Made by a program: the position numbers and the translations under genes
Origin: Bacteroidales bacterium
Lineage (GTDB): Bacteria > Bacteroidota > Bacteroidia > Bacteroidales > Marinilabiliaceae
Assembly (NCBI GenBank): GCA_003249255.1
Contig: QKJP01000061.1
Location: forward strand, 1 to 64,000
Length of the DNA stretch: 64,000 nt
Direction of reading: 5' to 3'
Shown: positions 43,142-52,256 of the stretch, piece after piece
How positions within the stretch are numbered: position 1 is the stretch's first letter
Layout of the letters: each line of letters begins with the position of its first letter
Notes under the pieces: model-generated
Told to the model about the DNA's origin: nothing
The model's input: only the letters and a program-made list of their open reading frames with translations
Database searches by the model: none

Positions 43142-44596
43142 ATGACAAAAAAAGCAGATATCGGGTTGATTGGTTTAGCCGTGATGGGCGAAAACCTGGT
43201 TTTAAATATGGAAAGCAAAGGCTATACGGTTGCTGTTTACAATCGTACGGTTGAAAAAGTTGATAGTTTTATTAATGGACGGGGTAAAGGAAAAAACTTT
43301 ATCGGTGCACATTCTATTGAAGAATTGGTTTCAAAGTTAGAGCGTCCAAGAAAAGTGATGCTGCTGGTAAAAGCAGGTCAGCCGGTAGATGCATTTATTG
43401 AGCAATTAATCCCGCATTTGTCGCCTGGAGACATTATTATCGATGGCGGTAATTCTCATTTTCCGGATTCAGAAAGAAGAACAAAATATTTAGAGAATAA
43501 AGGTATTTTATATGTTGGCTCCGGTGTCTCGGGTGGCGAAGAAGGTGCATTAACAGGGCCGTCCTTAATGCCTGGTGGATCCTACGAAGCATGGAAAAGC
43601 ATAAAACCAATTTTTCAACATATCTCGGCCAAGGTAGAAGGTGATGTGCCTTGTTGTGATTGGGTTGGAGCCGGAGGTGCAGGCCATTTCGTGAAGATGG
43701 TTCACAATGGTATCGAGTACGGTGATATGCAGTTGATTTCTGAGGCTTATCATCTGTTAAAAGATGTAGGTGGGTTGTCGTACGAAGAAATGGCGCAAGT
43801 TTTTGAAGAGTGGAATACCGGTGATTTGGATTCTTATTTAACAGAAATTACCAAAGATATTTTAGCCTATCAAGATGAAGATGGTAAGCCGCTAGTAGAA
43901 AATATTTTGGATGCTGCCGGACAAAAAGGTACCGGTAAGTGGACAGGTATCACAGCTTTAGACTTAGGTGTGCCGTTAACCTTGATTGGTGAAGCTGTTT
44001 TTGCACGTTGTTTATCATCGCAAAAGGCAGAGCGTGTAATTGCAGCCCAAGAGATTGAAGGTCCTGTAATTAATAAAGTAACTGATAAAGAAGAATTTAT
44101 TTCAGCTGTTAAGGATGCCTTATTTGCATCTAAAATTGTGTCTTATGCACAAGGTTACGTGTTGATGCGTGAAGCTGCGAAAGAATATGGCTGGGATCTT
44201 AACTATGGTGGCATTGCCCTAATGTGGAGAGGTGGTTGTATTATCCGTTCAGTCTTCTTAGGTAAGATTAAAGAAGCCTTTGATAAAAATGCTGAGTTAG
44301 CTAACTTAATGTTAGATCCCTATTTTAAAGGAAAACTACAAGAAGCATCTAAAGGATGGCGTCGTGTGGTTGGTGAGGCAATTGCAAACGGTATTCCGGT
44401 GCCGGCATTCTCATCGGCGTTGTCTTATTTTGATGGTTATCGTTCGGCTGTTTTACCGGCGAATTTATTGCAAGCACAACGCGATTATTTCGGAGCACAT
44501 ACCTACGAAAGAGTAGATAAGCCTCGTGGCGAGTTCTTCCATACGAATTGGACAGGCAGAGGTGGTGATACCGCTTCTACAACTTATGAGGTATAG
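43142..44596 (+). CDS. gnd: 6-phosphogluconate dehydrogenase, decarboxylating
   Basis: 484 residues, usual length. It oxidises 6-phosphogluconate to ribulose 5-phosphate with CO2 release. The N-terminal Rossmann motif is GLIGLAVMGENL followed by YNRT, a pattern expected for NADP. Catalytic segments IIDGGNSHFPDS, GSGVSGGEEGALTGPSLMPGG and GHFVKMVHNGIEYGDMQ are intact, and the C-terminal substrate loop has RGEFFHTNWTGRGG. Second gene of the pdxB-gnd unit, closed by a terminator. Confidence 0.97.
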   Translation: MTKKADIGLIGLAVMGENLVLNMESKGYTVAVYNRTVEKVDSFINGRGKGKNFIGAHSIEELVSKLERPRKVMLLVKAGQPVDAFIEQLIPHLSPGDIIIDGGNSHFPDSERRTKYLENKGILYVGSGVSGGEEGALTGPSLMPGGSYEAWKSIKPIFQHISAKVEGDVPCCDWVGAGGAGHFVKMVHNGIEYGDMQLISEAYHLLKDVGGLSYEEMAQVFEEWNTGDLDSYLTEITKDILAYQDEDGKPLVENILDAAGQKGTGKWTGITALDLGVPLTLIGEAVFARCLSSQKAERVIAAQEIEGPVINKVTDKEEFISAVKDALFASKIVSYAQGYVLMREAAKEYGWDLNYGGIALMWRGGCIIRSVFLGKIKEAFDKNAELANLMLDPYFKGKLQEASKGWRRVVGEAIANGIPVPAFSSALSYFDGYRSAVLPANLLQAQRDYFGAHTYERVDKPRGEFFHTNWTGRGGDTASTTYEV

Positions 44597-44619
44597 ATGA
44601 TTATATATTTTCTTAGAGA

Positions 44620-44646
44620 AAGCTCTGCTTAGGCAGGGCTTTTTTG
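44620..44646 (+). terminator. terminator after gnd
   Basis: Stem AAGCTCTGC / GCAGGGCTT (one G-T pair), loop TTAG, then six T. Confidence 0.85.
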
Positions 44647-44705
44647 TTTTACAGGTATAGTTTAAGTATCTTTTTGAAGCATTATTTTCTTGAAATGGAT
44701 GTGGT

Positions 44706-46340
44706 ATGGAATTACATTTATTAGATGATATAGTTATTATTTTTGCTGTTTCCATTGGAGTTAATCTTCTTTTTAACAAGATGAAACTACCAACGGTGGT
44801 TGGTTATTTGTTAACCGGTATGTTAATAGGTCCACACCTTTTGTCTCTGGTTACTGAAAAGCATGAAATAGAAATTTTAGCCGAAATTGGCGTGGCTATG
44901 TTGCTATTTACTATTGGGATGGAGTTCTCGTTAAAGCACTTAATAAAAATTCGTCGAGTTGTGTTTTTTGGGGGCTTATTGCAGGTGGCGATAACTGCCT
45001 TTGTATTTTATCTGATTTCTACGCTATATGGGTTAAATTGGAAAGGTGCAATTTTTATTGGTTTTTTAACTGCCTTAAGTAGTTCTGCTTTGGTGCTTAA
45101 GCTGCTGCAGGAACGGTCGGAGTTAACCTCTAATTATGGCAGGACTGTCCTTGGAATACTTATATTTCAGGATATCTTACTGGTGCCGCTTCTTTTGTTT
45201 TCAAATCTGTTGGCTGATGGAAGTGCCAATATGTATCAAGAAATAGCATTTTTGGTTTTAAAAACGATCCTGCTTTTAGCTCTTGTTTATGTGGGGAACA
45301 AATGGCTGTTGCCATGGTTGTTGCATCAAATTGCGATAACGAAAAGTCAAGAGCTGTTTTTAATGAGTGTGTTGTTGATGTGTTTCGCAACAGCGCTTCT
45401 AACCCACTATTTAGGAATGTCGTTGGCTTTTGGTGCCTTTTTAGCAGGATTAATTATTTCAGAATCCAGATATAGCCACACGGCCTTTTCGAATTTTTTG
45501 CCTTTCAGGGATATTTTTACAAGTTTCTTTTTTGTCTCAATCGGTATGTTGTTGAATTTATCCTTTGTGTTCGATAATGTACTTATTGTAATAACAACGG
45601 TAATTATGCTCTTGGTGGTTAAAAGCATGATCGCTGGTAGTGTTGGTTTTGTTTTGGGTCATACCTTTAAAGGTACTGTTTTAGTGGGGTTAGCATTAAG
45701 TCAGGTGGGAGAGTTCTCTTTTATTTTAGCCAAAATAGGATTAGATAATGCCATTATTACAAATTACTACTTTCAGTTGTTTTTAGCAGTTACAGTAATT
45801 ACCATGGCTTTAACTCCGTTATCAATGCATTTCTCTTCCGGTTTAGCAAATGTTCTGCTTAAACTTCCTCTTCCTAAGTGGGTGGTGGATGGAATGTTTC
45901 CTTTAAAGGAAGTGGATATTCCCGGATTAAAAGATCATGTGGTGATCATTGGTAAAGATGAAAGTGCCATTCACTTGGCTTATTTGGTAAATCAATCAGA
46001 TAATGAGGCAGTTTCCATTGTTTTTGATCCCATAGTAGCTCATGATTTAATCGAAAAAGAGATGAATGTTGTTTATGGTGATGCCATGAATGAACCAATC
46101 TTAAAAAAGGCACATGTTGAAGATGCAGCCATAATCATTGTTTCGGTAGGAGATCCTTTGCCTGCTATGGCAATTATCGAAAAAATCAGAAGTTTCAATG
46201 GTAAGTGCCGGATAATTGTTCGAACTCCCTATACTCAAAATGCGGCAACGCTTTATGAATTAGGTGCTGATGAAGTGATTCTCGAAAAAGATGAATTGGC
46301 TTTAGATTTCTTTAGAAGGGTTCAGGGTGTTGAGAAGTAG
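44706..46340 (+). CDS. KefB/CPA2-type cation:proton antiporter with TrkA-N domain
   Basis: 544 residues. Residues 1-390 contain about 12-13 transmembrane helices of the CPA2 family (VVGYLLTGMLIGPH, LGMSLAFGAFLAGLIISES, VGLALSQVGEFSFILAKIG). Residues about 405-525 form a TrkA-N Rossmann domain (LKDHVVIIGKDESAIHLAYLV) that binds nucleotide and gates transport. There is no glutathione-sensing C-terminal half, so it is a Kef-like but shorter protein. Probably exports K+ or Na+ in exchange for protons; ion not determinable. Confidence 0.9.
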   Translation: MELHLLDDIVIIFAVSIGVNLLFNKMKLPTVVGYLLTGMLIGPHLLSLVTEKHEIEILAEIGVAMLLFTIGMEFSLKHLIKIRRVVFFGGLLQVAITAFVFYLISTLYGLNWKGAIFIGFLTALSSSALVLKLLQERSELTSNYGRTVLGILIFQDILLVPLLLFSNLLADGSANMYQEIAFLVLKTILLLALVYVGNKWLLPWLLHQIAITKSQELFLMSVLLMCFATALLTHYLGMSLAFGAFLAGLIISESRYSHTAFSNFLPFRDIFTSFFFVSIGMLLNLSFVFDNVLIVITTVIMLLVVKSMIAGSVGFVLGHTFKGTVLVGLALSQVGEFSFILAKIGLDNAIITNYYFQLFLAVTVITMALTPLSMHFSSGLANVLLKLPLPKWVVDGMFPLKEVDIPGLKDHVVIIGKDESAIHLAYLVNQSDNEAVSIVFDPIVAHDLIEKEMNVVYGDAMNEPILKKAHVEDAAIIIVSVGDPLPAMAIIEKIRSFNGKCRIIVRTPYTQNAATLYELGADEVILEKDELALDFFRRVQGVEK

Positions 46341-46468
46341 GTTAGTTATGTCGTTTGAACTCTTATTTTAGCTCATGGTATAAAACCACTTGACTAATGA
46401 TTCCGGATAGTTATCTGAGATCATTTGTTAAGTGGCATTATTTAAGAGGTAAGCTTTGGTATTGGTTT

Positions 46469-47794
46469 CTAGTGTGGGGTATGGCGTGCAGGAGCCGGTT
46501 TGTCTTTTAAATATTCTTTAAACCTGTTTTGAGCTTCCAGCACTTCAGAGCTTTTTTCATTCGTTACGTTTTTATAATAGGCATAGTCACGTGGGTTTCT
46601 ATTGTCTTTGCAATCGTAAAAATTGTTGTTGCCATCTAAAAGCCATCGTTTATCACGTACAAGTCTTCTGGTATCTAAGTAGCTGAAAATAAATTCTCGT
46701 TCTTGGTAGTCGCCTCCGGTTAATAGAGGAATAAAGCTCGTTCCATCGTGAATGTAATCATCCGGAATTTTTGCGCCTGCAACATCTGCAATGGTCGGAA
46801 AAATGTCGGAGAAATCGATCAGCTCATTTTTAACCCCTTGTTTTTCGATTTTCCCAGGCCAGTAAATAACCATGGGTTCACGAACGCCATTTTCGGTAAC
46901 CATACCTTTGCCTCGGCCTAAGGTACCATTATCAGCAGTAATCATAATAAAGGTATTCTCGCTCAATCCGTTTTTCTCTAATGCATTCATGATTTTATCG
47001 ATGCAAATGTCTGCATATTCCATATTAGCTTTAAAATTACGCTTCTGATTACTGTCTCCAAATTTTTCATCATCCGATTGTATTGTTTGTGGAGTTGGAT
47101 AAAATGGGTCGTGCGTTAAAACCATTGAGTAATAAGCCAAGAAAGCAGAATCTGATTTTTGTGTCATAAAATCGATAAGAAAATCAGTTTGAATATCCGG
47201 GCCGTAGTCATTGATGTTTGTATTTAAGTAGTTTCCGTTAATTAAGATACTTGGATGCCAGTAGCGTGCAGGTTTCAGGTAGTTGTATTTTGTCGAATCA
47301 AGCGTTTCGACTCCCTCATGTACTACCCCCTCCGGCAATAGGCTTTTGTAGGCCCATAAACAATATTGGTCAAACCCATATTCAGGAGGCAGACCCGGTA
47401 ATTGCCATTTTCCTGCAATTGCGGTGCGGTACCCTACTTGTTTTGCCAGTTGCGAGAAGATTAGGTTCTCTTTTGGTAATGGAATGTCTTTTTTCATTGA
47501 GTTGGCATACCATCCTGTTCGAAAACCATAGCGCCCGGTCATTAGTAATGAGCGGGAAGGGCTGCACAAAGGCGTGGCCCAGCAAGTTTCAAAACGAGCT
47601 CCATTGTCAGCCAGTTTATCTATTGCCGGTGTTTGGTATTCTTTGTTACCATAGCAACCTAGTTCATCTACCGAGCAGTCATCAATAAGTACGATGAGGA
47701 TATTTGGCTTTTTTGCATTATCTGTTTTTGATGAACAGGAAGTGAGGGTGCTAAAGATTACAATTAGAAATAAGAAGATTTTATGAAATGTCAT
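46469..47794 (-). CDS. S1-family sulfatase, lipoprotein
   Basis: 441 residues. Signal peptide with lipobox (Cys20), then an alkaline-phosphatase-fold arylsulfatase domain: metal site ILIVLIDD (38-39), formylglycine motif LCSPSR (Cys77-Arg81; consensus CxPSR), GKWQLPG and TADNGTLGRGKG. The Cys-type motif needs an anaerobic sulfatase-maturing enzyme, which is not encoded here. Likely desulphates a polysaccharide in the periplasm. It lies 11 bases after another sulfatase gene on the same strand; the pair is probably one operon. Confidence 0.9.
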   Translation of the reverse strand: MTFHKIFLFLIVIFSTLTSCSSKTDNAKKPNILIVLIDDCSVDELGCYGNKEYQTPAIDKLADNGARFETCWATPLCSPSRSLLMTGRYGFRTGWYANSMKKDIPLPKENLIFSQLAKQVGYRTAIAGKWQLPGLPPEYGFDQYCLWAYKSLLPEGVVHEGVETLDSTKYNYLKPARYWHPSILINGNYLNTNINDYGPDIQTDFLIDFMTQKSDSAFLAYYSMVLTHDPFYPTPQTIQSDDEKFGDSNQKRNFKANMEYADICIDKIMNALEKNGLSENTFIMITADNGTLGRGKGMVTENGVREPMVIYWPGKIEKQGVKNELIDFSDIFPTIADVAGAKIPDDYIHDGTSFIPLLTGGDYQEREFIFSYLDTRRLVRDKRWLLDGNNNFYDCKDNRNPRDYAYYKNVTNEKSSEVLEAQNRFKEYLKDKPAPARHTPH

Positions 47795-47805
47795 TGAGCT
47801 GATAT

Positions 47806-49542
47806 TTAGTTGTTTAAAATATTGATAACCACCTTGTCTGAAATTCCATCTGTTTTAAAGGTTTGTTCTTTATTGTCAGATAGCGGTTCTGCATCGTCCC
47901 ACGAATAAATAGAGATGGTTACTTTTCCGGGATTGTGGGCTGTTACAGTTCCAAATTTATCTATGGTAGCGATGCTTTCGTCACTGCTTGTCCATATAAT
48001 GTTGTTGCGCGTTGCGTTTGCCGGAGTAAGGGTGTAGTTGAGGTTAACTTTTTCACCAACTTTTACTTTTGAGGTCGGGGTCGATATTTTAAGCCTTTCA
48101 ACACCAATGTATTTGTTGTTATCTAACACTTGGCCAAGCATGTCATAGGCTTCTTTTTGTTCTGGAGTCAAGTTGTTAATATCAAGACCTGAGTAGCGTC
48201 TTAAGCCCCAGCGTAATTCGACATAATTTTCACCTTCTCGTTCTAATAAATCAGTGCGCAGGTCGAAAAAACGTCCGTTTGGATAGTTCTGTGAAGGAGC
48301 ATAACGTTTAAAATCTTTGTTAAAAGCATATTGAAGAACGGTTTCTTTGCTGGTGTATGGGTAGTTTGCATTGTACCAACTGTAAATTGCATCGCGATGT
48401 TCTTTTTCTTTTCCCAGTGTTTGTTCCCAAAAACTAATCCCGTCGATTTGGTCTTTGTTGGGAATGTTTACATCACAAGCTTCGGCCATTGTAGGAAATA
48501 TATCGGTCACATAAACTAGTCCATCATAAACAGAAGCCGGTTTTATGGTTTCAGGCATGCTAAGTATTAAGGGAACATGAATGCCGTTATCTGCATTACC
48601 ACCTTTGCGGCCGGGATAGCTGCCTTTGTTGTCAAAATTAAAACGGAAGAGTTCTTTGGTTCCATTGTCGCCCATCACAATAATTAATGTGTTGTTTCTT
48701 AGGCCTAAGGCGTCAATTTTATCCACCACGTTTCCGATTAATTTATCCATATAGGCAATCATGTCAGGCATGTATTTGGGATCATCACCGGTGTGGCCAT
48801 CGCGATTATGGTTGGCTTCGTCAAAATTATCGAAGATGCTGTTTGGTTTAGTATCGGGTGTTGGTTTGTGGTCATCGTGTACCAATAGCATTGGGTAATA
48901 GAGAAAGAATGGTTCGTCTTTATGCTTTTCTATAAAGTTAAGTGCGTGTCGGTTGCAAATGTCGGGTCCATACCAACGACGACCGGTTTCAGGGTCAACA
49001 TCTGTTCTGCCATTGTAATTTTCGATTTTACCATTCACCACAAGGTTAGGATTGATGAAGCGCTGTCCTTCCATGGTGGCATCGAAGCAGGTGAACTCGT
49101 CCCAGCCAAATTCATAAATGTATTTTTCGCCCGGTATTTCTTTTGTGCCGCGAGTTTGTTTCCATTTGCCAAACATTCCGGTTTTATAACCTGCACGTTG
49201 AAATACATCTCCAAAAGTAATGTCTGATGCATGCTGAGATTTACATTTTAAGAAGTTACGGTTGTTTACTTTACCACTCATCAAAGCAATACGGGTAGCT
49301 TCGCAAAGAGGGTAGGTGTATGCTTGTGTACACATCATCCCTTGGTCTGCAAGTTTGTCTATTTTGGGGGTTTTAAGTTCTGCGTTTTCAAAATGATCGT
49401 ATTTTGAACTGATCGAATTAGCCCCGTAAGCAGTAACGCCATAATGGTTAATGTCATCTATAAGAATAAGAACAACGTTGTTTTTTTGTGCAAAACAGTG
49501 AGTTGACACAAGTAGTAATAGTATGGATGTGAGTTTTTTCAT
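47806..49542 (-). CDS. sulfatase-like hydrolase with C-terminal Ig-like domain
   Basis: 578 residues. Signal peptide ending CFAQ. The N-terminal sulfatase domain has VLILIDDINHYG, GKWKQTRG and VMGDNGTKE. The modification site reads CEATR (Cys80-Arg84) instead of CxPSR, so the cysteine and arginine remain but the proline is Ala. After about residue 485 there is a Big_2-like bacterial Ig domain (VKVGEKVNLNYTLTPANA ... IATIDKFGTVTA) ending the protein, rather than a T9SS domain. First gene of the sulfatase pair. Whether the non-consensus site is matured to formylglycine is open. Confidence 0.85.
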   Translation of the reverse strand: MKKLTSILLLLVSTHCFAQKNNVVLILIDDINHYGVTAYGANSISSKYDHFENAELKTPKIDKLADQGMMCTQAYTYPLCEATRIALMSGKVNNRNFLKCKSQHASDITFGDVFQRAGYKTGMFGKWKQTRGTKEIPGEKYIYEFGWDEFTCFDATMEGQRFINPNLVVNGKIENYNGRTDVDPETGRRWYGPDICNRHALNFIEKHKDEPFFLYYPMLLVHDDHKPTPDTKPNSIFDNFDEANHNRDGHTGDDPKYMPDMIAYMDKLIGNVVDKIDALGLRNNTLIIVMGDNGTKELFRFNFDNKGSYPGRKGGNADNGIHVPLILSMPETIKPASVYDGLVYVTDIFPTMAEACDVNIPNKDQIDGISFWEQTLGKEKEHRDAIYSWYNANYPYTSKETVLQYAFNKDFKRYAPSQNYPNGRFFDLRTDLLEREGENYVELRWGLRRYSGLDINNLTPEQKEAYDMLGQVLDNNKYIGVERLKISTPTSKVKVGEKVNLNYTLTPANATRNNIIWTSSDESIATIDKFGTVTAHNPGKVTISIYSWDDAEPLSDNKEQTFKTDGISDKVVINILNN

Positions 49543-50100
49543 TTTTTGGTTTTAATTGTTTCTACAAGTATATAAATAACATAATATACTTTAGTGCAAT
49601 TTTTCAGAAGATGTGAAGGGGGATTTTGAATGGAAGTGTTTAATGTGCTAATTAGCCAATGTGTCAATGTGCAAATTAAATCTTTATTTTTTTCAAGATT
49701 AGCAATTACATTTGGTACAATATCTGACCGGGTTAGCTTTAACTGTAAGCTTGAAGTGTTTAATGTGCAAATGAGTTGATTTGATAATCGTGCTAATTTA
49801 ACTTGCTTATTATTCGAAATTTGCCTGTGGTGCACGAAGCCGCTTGTCATACTTGTTTGATAGAATGTTAACTAAAAAAGCCACCCTACCGGATGGCTTT
49901 AGATTTCCTATATTCTATTTAGACAATATAATTATAGATGTAAATAGTCTAATGTCTTTTGTCAAACAATATTGTTTGTCATTCTGAATTGTGCTTTAGT
50001 CCACTGTAAAGTATCGATTAATAGCTATGTTCTAATTTACACATTAGTCAATTTGCATATCAGCACATTATTAAGACTATCATTTAATCTCTAATTGCCA
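49543..50100. repeat. 558-base spacer with AATGTGC arrays in inverted orientation
   Basis: Arrays of a degenerate AATGTGC unit lie at 49633-49678 and 49749-49800; both contain GAAGTGTTTAATGTGC. An array in the opposite orientation lies at about 50026-50070 (CTAATTTAC, ACATTAGTC, GCATATCAGCACATTA). Between them are a terminator hairpin (49875-49900) and AT-rich DNA. A minus-strand open frame across 49539-49850 only reads the repeats and is not a gene. This is an ORF-less, large version of the arrays near the his genes. Confidence 0.55.
49875..49900 (-). terminator. possible purE terminator
   Basis: Stem AAAGCCA / TGGCTTT with further CC/GG pairing and a T-run on the minus strand. It lies 200 bases after the purE stop, within the repeat-rich spacer. 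Confidence 0.6.
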
Positions 50101-50607
50101 TTAATTAGTCTTAAAGTCATACTTAACTTTCGCTAAATCTTCGTTTGCTTTAGAAATCTTATCGGCTAAAGAAGCTTTGTAGTCAGCTAATTTTTGTGCA
50201 ACTGCTTTGTCTCCATTAGCTAAAACCTGAGCTGCTAAGATACCTGCGTTAAGAGCGCCATTGATACCAACAGTAGCAACTGGAATTCCCGGAGGCATTT
50301 GAACGATTGCAAGTAAAGCATCAAGTCCGTCTAAAGAAGCTTTAATTGGTACCCCGATGACCGGGATTTTCACCATTGAAGCAATAACACCCGGTAAGTG
50401 AGCAGCCATTCCTGCAGCAGCAATAATTACCTCAATGCCTCTGTCTTCAGCATTTTTGGCAAATTCTTCAACCTGAGCTGGAGTTCTGTGAGCCGATAGA
50501 GCGTTGATTTCAAAAGGGATTTGAAGGTCGTTTAAAAATTCAGCAGCTTTTTTCATCACTTCCAAATCCGAAGTGCTACCCATAATGATACTTACTTTTG
50601 GTTGCAT
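50101..50607 (-). CDS. purE: N5-carboxyaminoimidazole ribonucleotide mutase
   Basis: PurE class I moves the carboxyl group of N5-CAIR to give CAIR in purine synthesis and forms an octamer. 168 residues with SIIMGSTSDLEVM, ALSAHRTPAQVEEF (catalytic His) and AAAGMAAHLPGVIAS, all canonical. The C-terminal 20 residues are Lys/Asp-rich and not conserved. A minus-strand TATTTTTG box (50657-50664) lies 50 bases upstream. It is a single gene, transcribed away from hpt. Confidence 0.96.
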   Translation of the reverse strand: MQPKVSIIMGSTSDLEVMKKAAEFLNDLQIPFEINALSAHRTPAQVEEFAKNAEDRGIEVIIAAAGMAAHLPGVIASMVKIPVIGVPIKASLDGLDALLAIVQMPPGIPVATVGINGALNAGILAAQVLANGDKAVAQKLADYKASLADKISKANEDLAKVKYDFKTN

Positions 50608-50784
50608 ACGATATATTTTTTATTGTTTGTATTTATCGCTAAAAATAAATTTTTGACAAAAATAATAAGTTGTGGATTAAAAAACTTGTATTTAAGAAAT
50701 TAATTTGTGCTTAATTTATTTAATTCAGCTTGATAATTAATTTAATAAATAAATCAATCAGTGTCCATTGATTTTAAATTTTTG

Positions 50785-50792
50785 TACTTTTG
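50785..50792 (+). promoter_or_regulatory. -7 box TACTTTTG before hpt
   Basis: TACTTTTG fits TAnnTTTG; a TTG at 50768-50770 is 14 bases upstream, slightly short of the usual spacing. The leader would be about 85 bases. Confidence 0.5.
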
Positions 50793-50883
50793 TGCTCAAA
50801 TTTGACATTCATTAACTCATTTATTGTAACAAAATGATGAGATATGAGTTCAAAGAGGAGAAATCGGTTACTTCATTTAAAAT

Positions 50884-51432
50884 ATGCAAGACGAGCGCAT
50901 TAAAATATTGGATAAGGAATTTGAGATTTCAATTCCTGAAGATCGCATTATGAAAGCGATTGATGATATGGCTCAACAAATGAATGAAGATCTGAAAGGA
51001 AAACAACCTTTGTTTCTTTGTGTGTTGAATGGGTCGTTTATGTTTGCATCAGATTTGATGAAACGCATTACCCTACCTTGTGAAATTAGTTTCATGAAAT
51101 TATCATCCTACGAAGGAACAGCCTCTTCAGGCAAAATAAAGCAATTACTTGGCTTAAATGAAGATTTAAAAGGTCGTACGCTTGTGATTCTTGAAGATAT
51201 TATTGATACCGGTTTAACCATTAAAAATATTATAGAACAAGTAAAGGTGTTTGAGCCTTCGGTAGTGAAAGTGGCAACGCTATTATTTAAACCGGAAGCG
51301 TATAAAGAAAATGTCACCATCGATTATAAAAGTTTAATTATACCCAATGATTTTATTGTAGGATATGGATTAGATTATGATGGATTTGGCCGTAATTTAA
51401 AGCACATTTACACCCTGGTGAGTGAAAATTAA
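50884..51432 (+). CDS. hpt: hypoxanthine phosphoribosyltransferase
   Basis: Salvage enzyme making IMP (and GMP) from the free base and PRPP. 182 residues with VLNGSFMFASDL, the PRPP loop VILEDIIDTGLT and the C-terminal PNDFIVGYGLDYDG base-binding segment. It heads an hpt-adk-obg arrangement that is common in Bacteroidota, with 35 bases to adk. Confidence 0.95.
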   Translation: MQDERIKILDKEFEISIPEDRIMKAIDDMAQQMNEDLKGKQPLFLCVLNGSFMFASDLMKRITLPCEISFMKLSSYEGTASSGKIKQLLGLNEDLKGRTLVILEDIIDTGLTIKNIIEQVKVFEPSVVKVATLLFKPEAYKENVTIDYKSLIIPNDFIVGYGLDYDGFGRNLKHIYTLVSEN

Positions 51433-51467
51433 ATCCAATTTATAAATCATAAATCATAATAAGGAAT

Positions 51468-52040
51468 ATGCTTAATGTAATTATTTTTGGCCCTCCGGGA
51501 TCTGGAAAAGGAACTCAAGGAGTTAAAATCGCTGAAAAATATGGCTTAGCTCATGTGTCAACGGGAGATTTATTGCGTAAGGAAATCGAAACAAATACGC
51601 ATTTCGGTACAATCGTAAAAGGTTATATTGATAAAGGTGAATTAGTGCCGGATGCAACTATCATTGAAATTTTAGATAGTTATGTAGATAAATTACCTGT
51701 TGGACAAGGAATTATTTTTGATGGTTTCCCAAGAACAGTTGAGCAAGCGCAATCATTAATGAATATGATGGCTGAACATAATGCGCAAATTTCGATCCTT
51801 GTTGATTTGGAAGTTGAAAGACAAGAGTTAATTGATCGTATCGTATTACGTGGTAAAACATCAGGACGTTCTGATGATAATGCTGAAACAGTTGAAAAAC
51901 GTTTAGCTGTATACGACGAGAAGACCAAGCCTGCAGTTGATTTCTTCGACAACCTTAAGTTGTATAAGAAGATTGATGGTAATGGTACTATTGATGAAAT
52001 CTTTGGTCGTCTTTGTGATGCAATTGATGCTGTAAAGTAA
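51468..52040 (+). CDS. adk: adenylate kinase
   Basis: 190 residues with the P-loop FGPPGSGKGTQG (about 8-17), the DGFPRTVEQA motif and a reduced LID: the segment after Arg in DRIVLRGKTSGRSDDN is short, so this is the short form without the zinc-type LID. It equilibrates AMP, ADP and ATP. Between hpt and obg; the spacer to obg contains a repeat-array element. Confidence 0.96.
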   Translation: MLNVIIFGPPGSGKGTQGVKIAEKYGLAHVSTGDLLRKEIETNTHFGTIVKGYIDKGELVPDATIIEILDSYVDKLPVGQGIIFDGFPRTVEQAQSLMNMMAEHNAQISILVDLEVERQELIDRIVLRGKTSGRSDDNAETVEKRLAVYDEKTKPAVDFFDNLKLYKKIDGNGTIDEIFGRLCDAIDAVK

Positions 52041-52104
52041 GTCAGTATTTTAAAATATTTCGGGCCACGGTAACTTTGTGTTGTCGTGGTTTGTTTTGTG
52101 ATTA

Positions 52105-52236
52105 AGCTTTTAGCTACTAGCTGATGTGGATTGAGGTTCAATTCTCTCGGCTACTTTTAAGAATCTTTTTATTTTGAATGAGAGCATTGGGTTGTTCTAG
52201 GATTAGCTAAAGGCTAGGAGCTAGGAGCAAGAAGCT
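52105..52236. repeat. AGCTACT-type inverted arms in adk-obg spacer
   Basis: Left arm 52105-52122 (AGCTTTTAGCTACTAGCTG) and right arm 52203-52236 (TTAGCTAAAGGCTAGGAGCTAGGAGC and on) are inverted relatives of the arrays at 8209 and 9427. About 80 bases of DNA lie between, without an ORF. CTAGCTGATGT (52117-52127) is identical to 9453-9463. Confidence 0.55.
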
Positions 52237-52256
52237 CTATAAAAACATGTCGTAAA

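Noticed and set aside
47251-47688. 145-codon plus-strand open frame inside the sulfatase gene
   Set aside because: Antisense shadow of a conserved sulfatase; no promoter, no domain.
49539-49850. 103-codon minus-strand frame upstream of the sulfatases
   Set aside because: Its translation mostly reads the AATGTGC repeat arrays (ICTLNTS-type repetitions), so it is repeat-derived rather than a gene.
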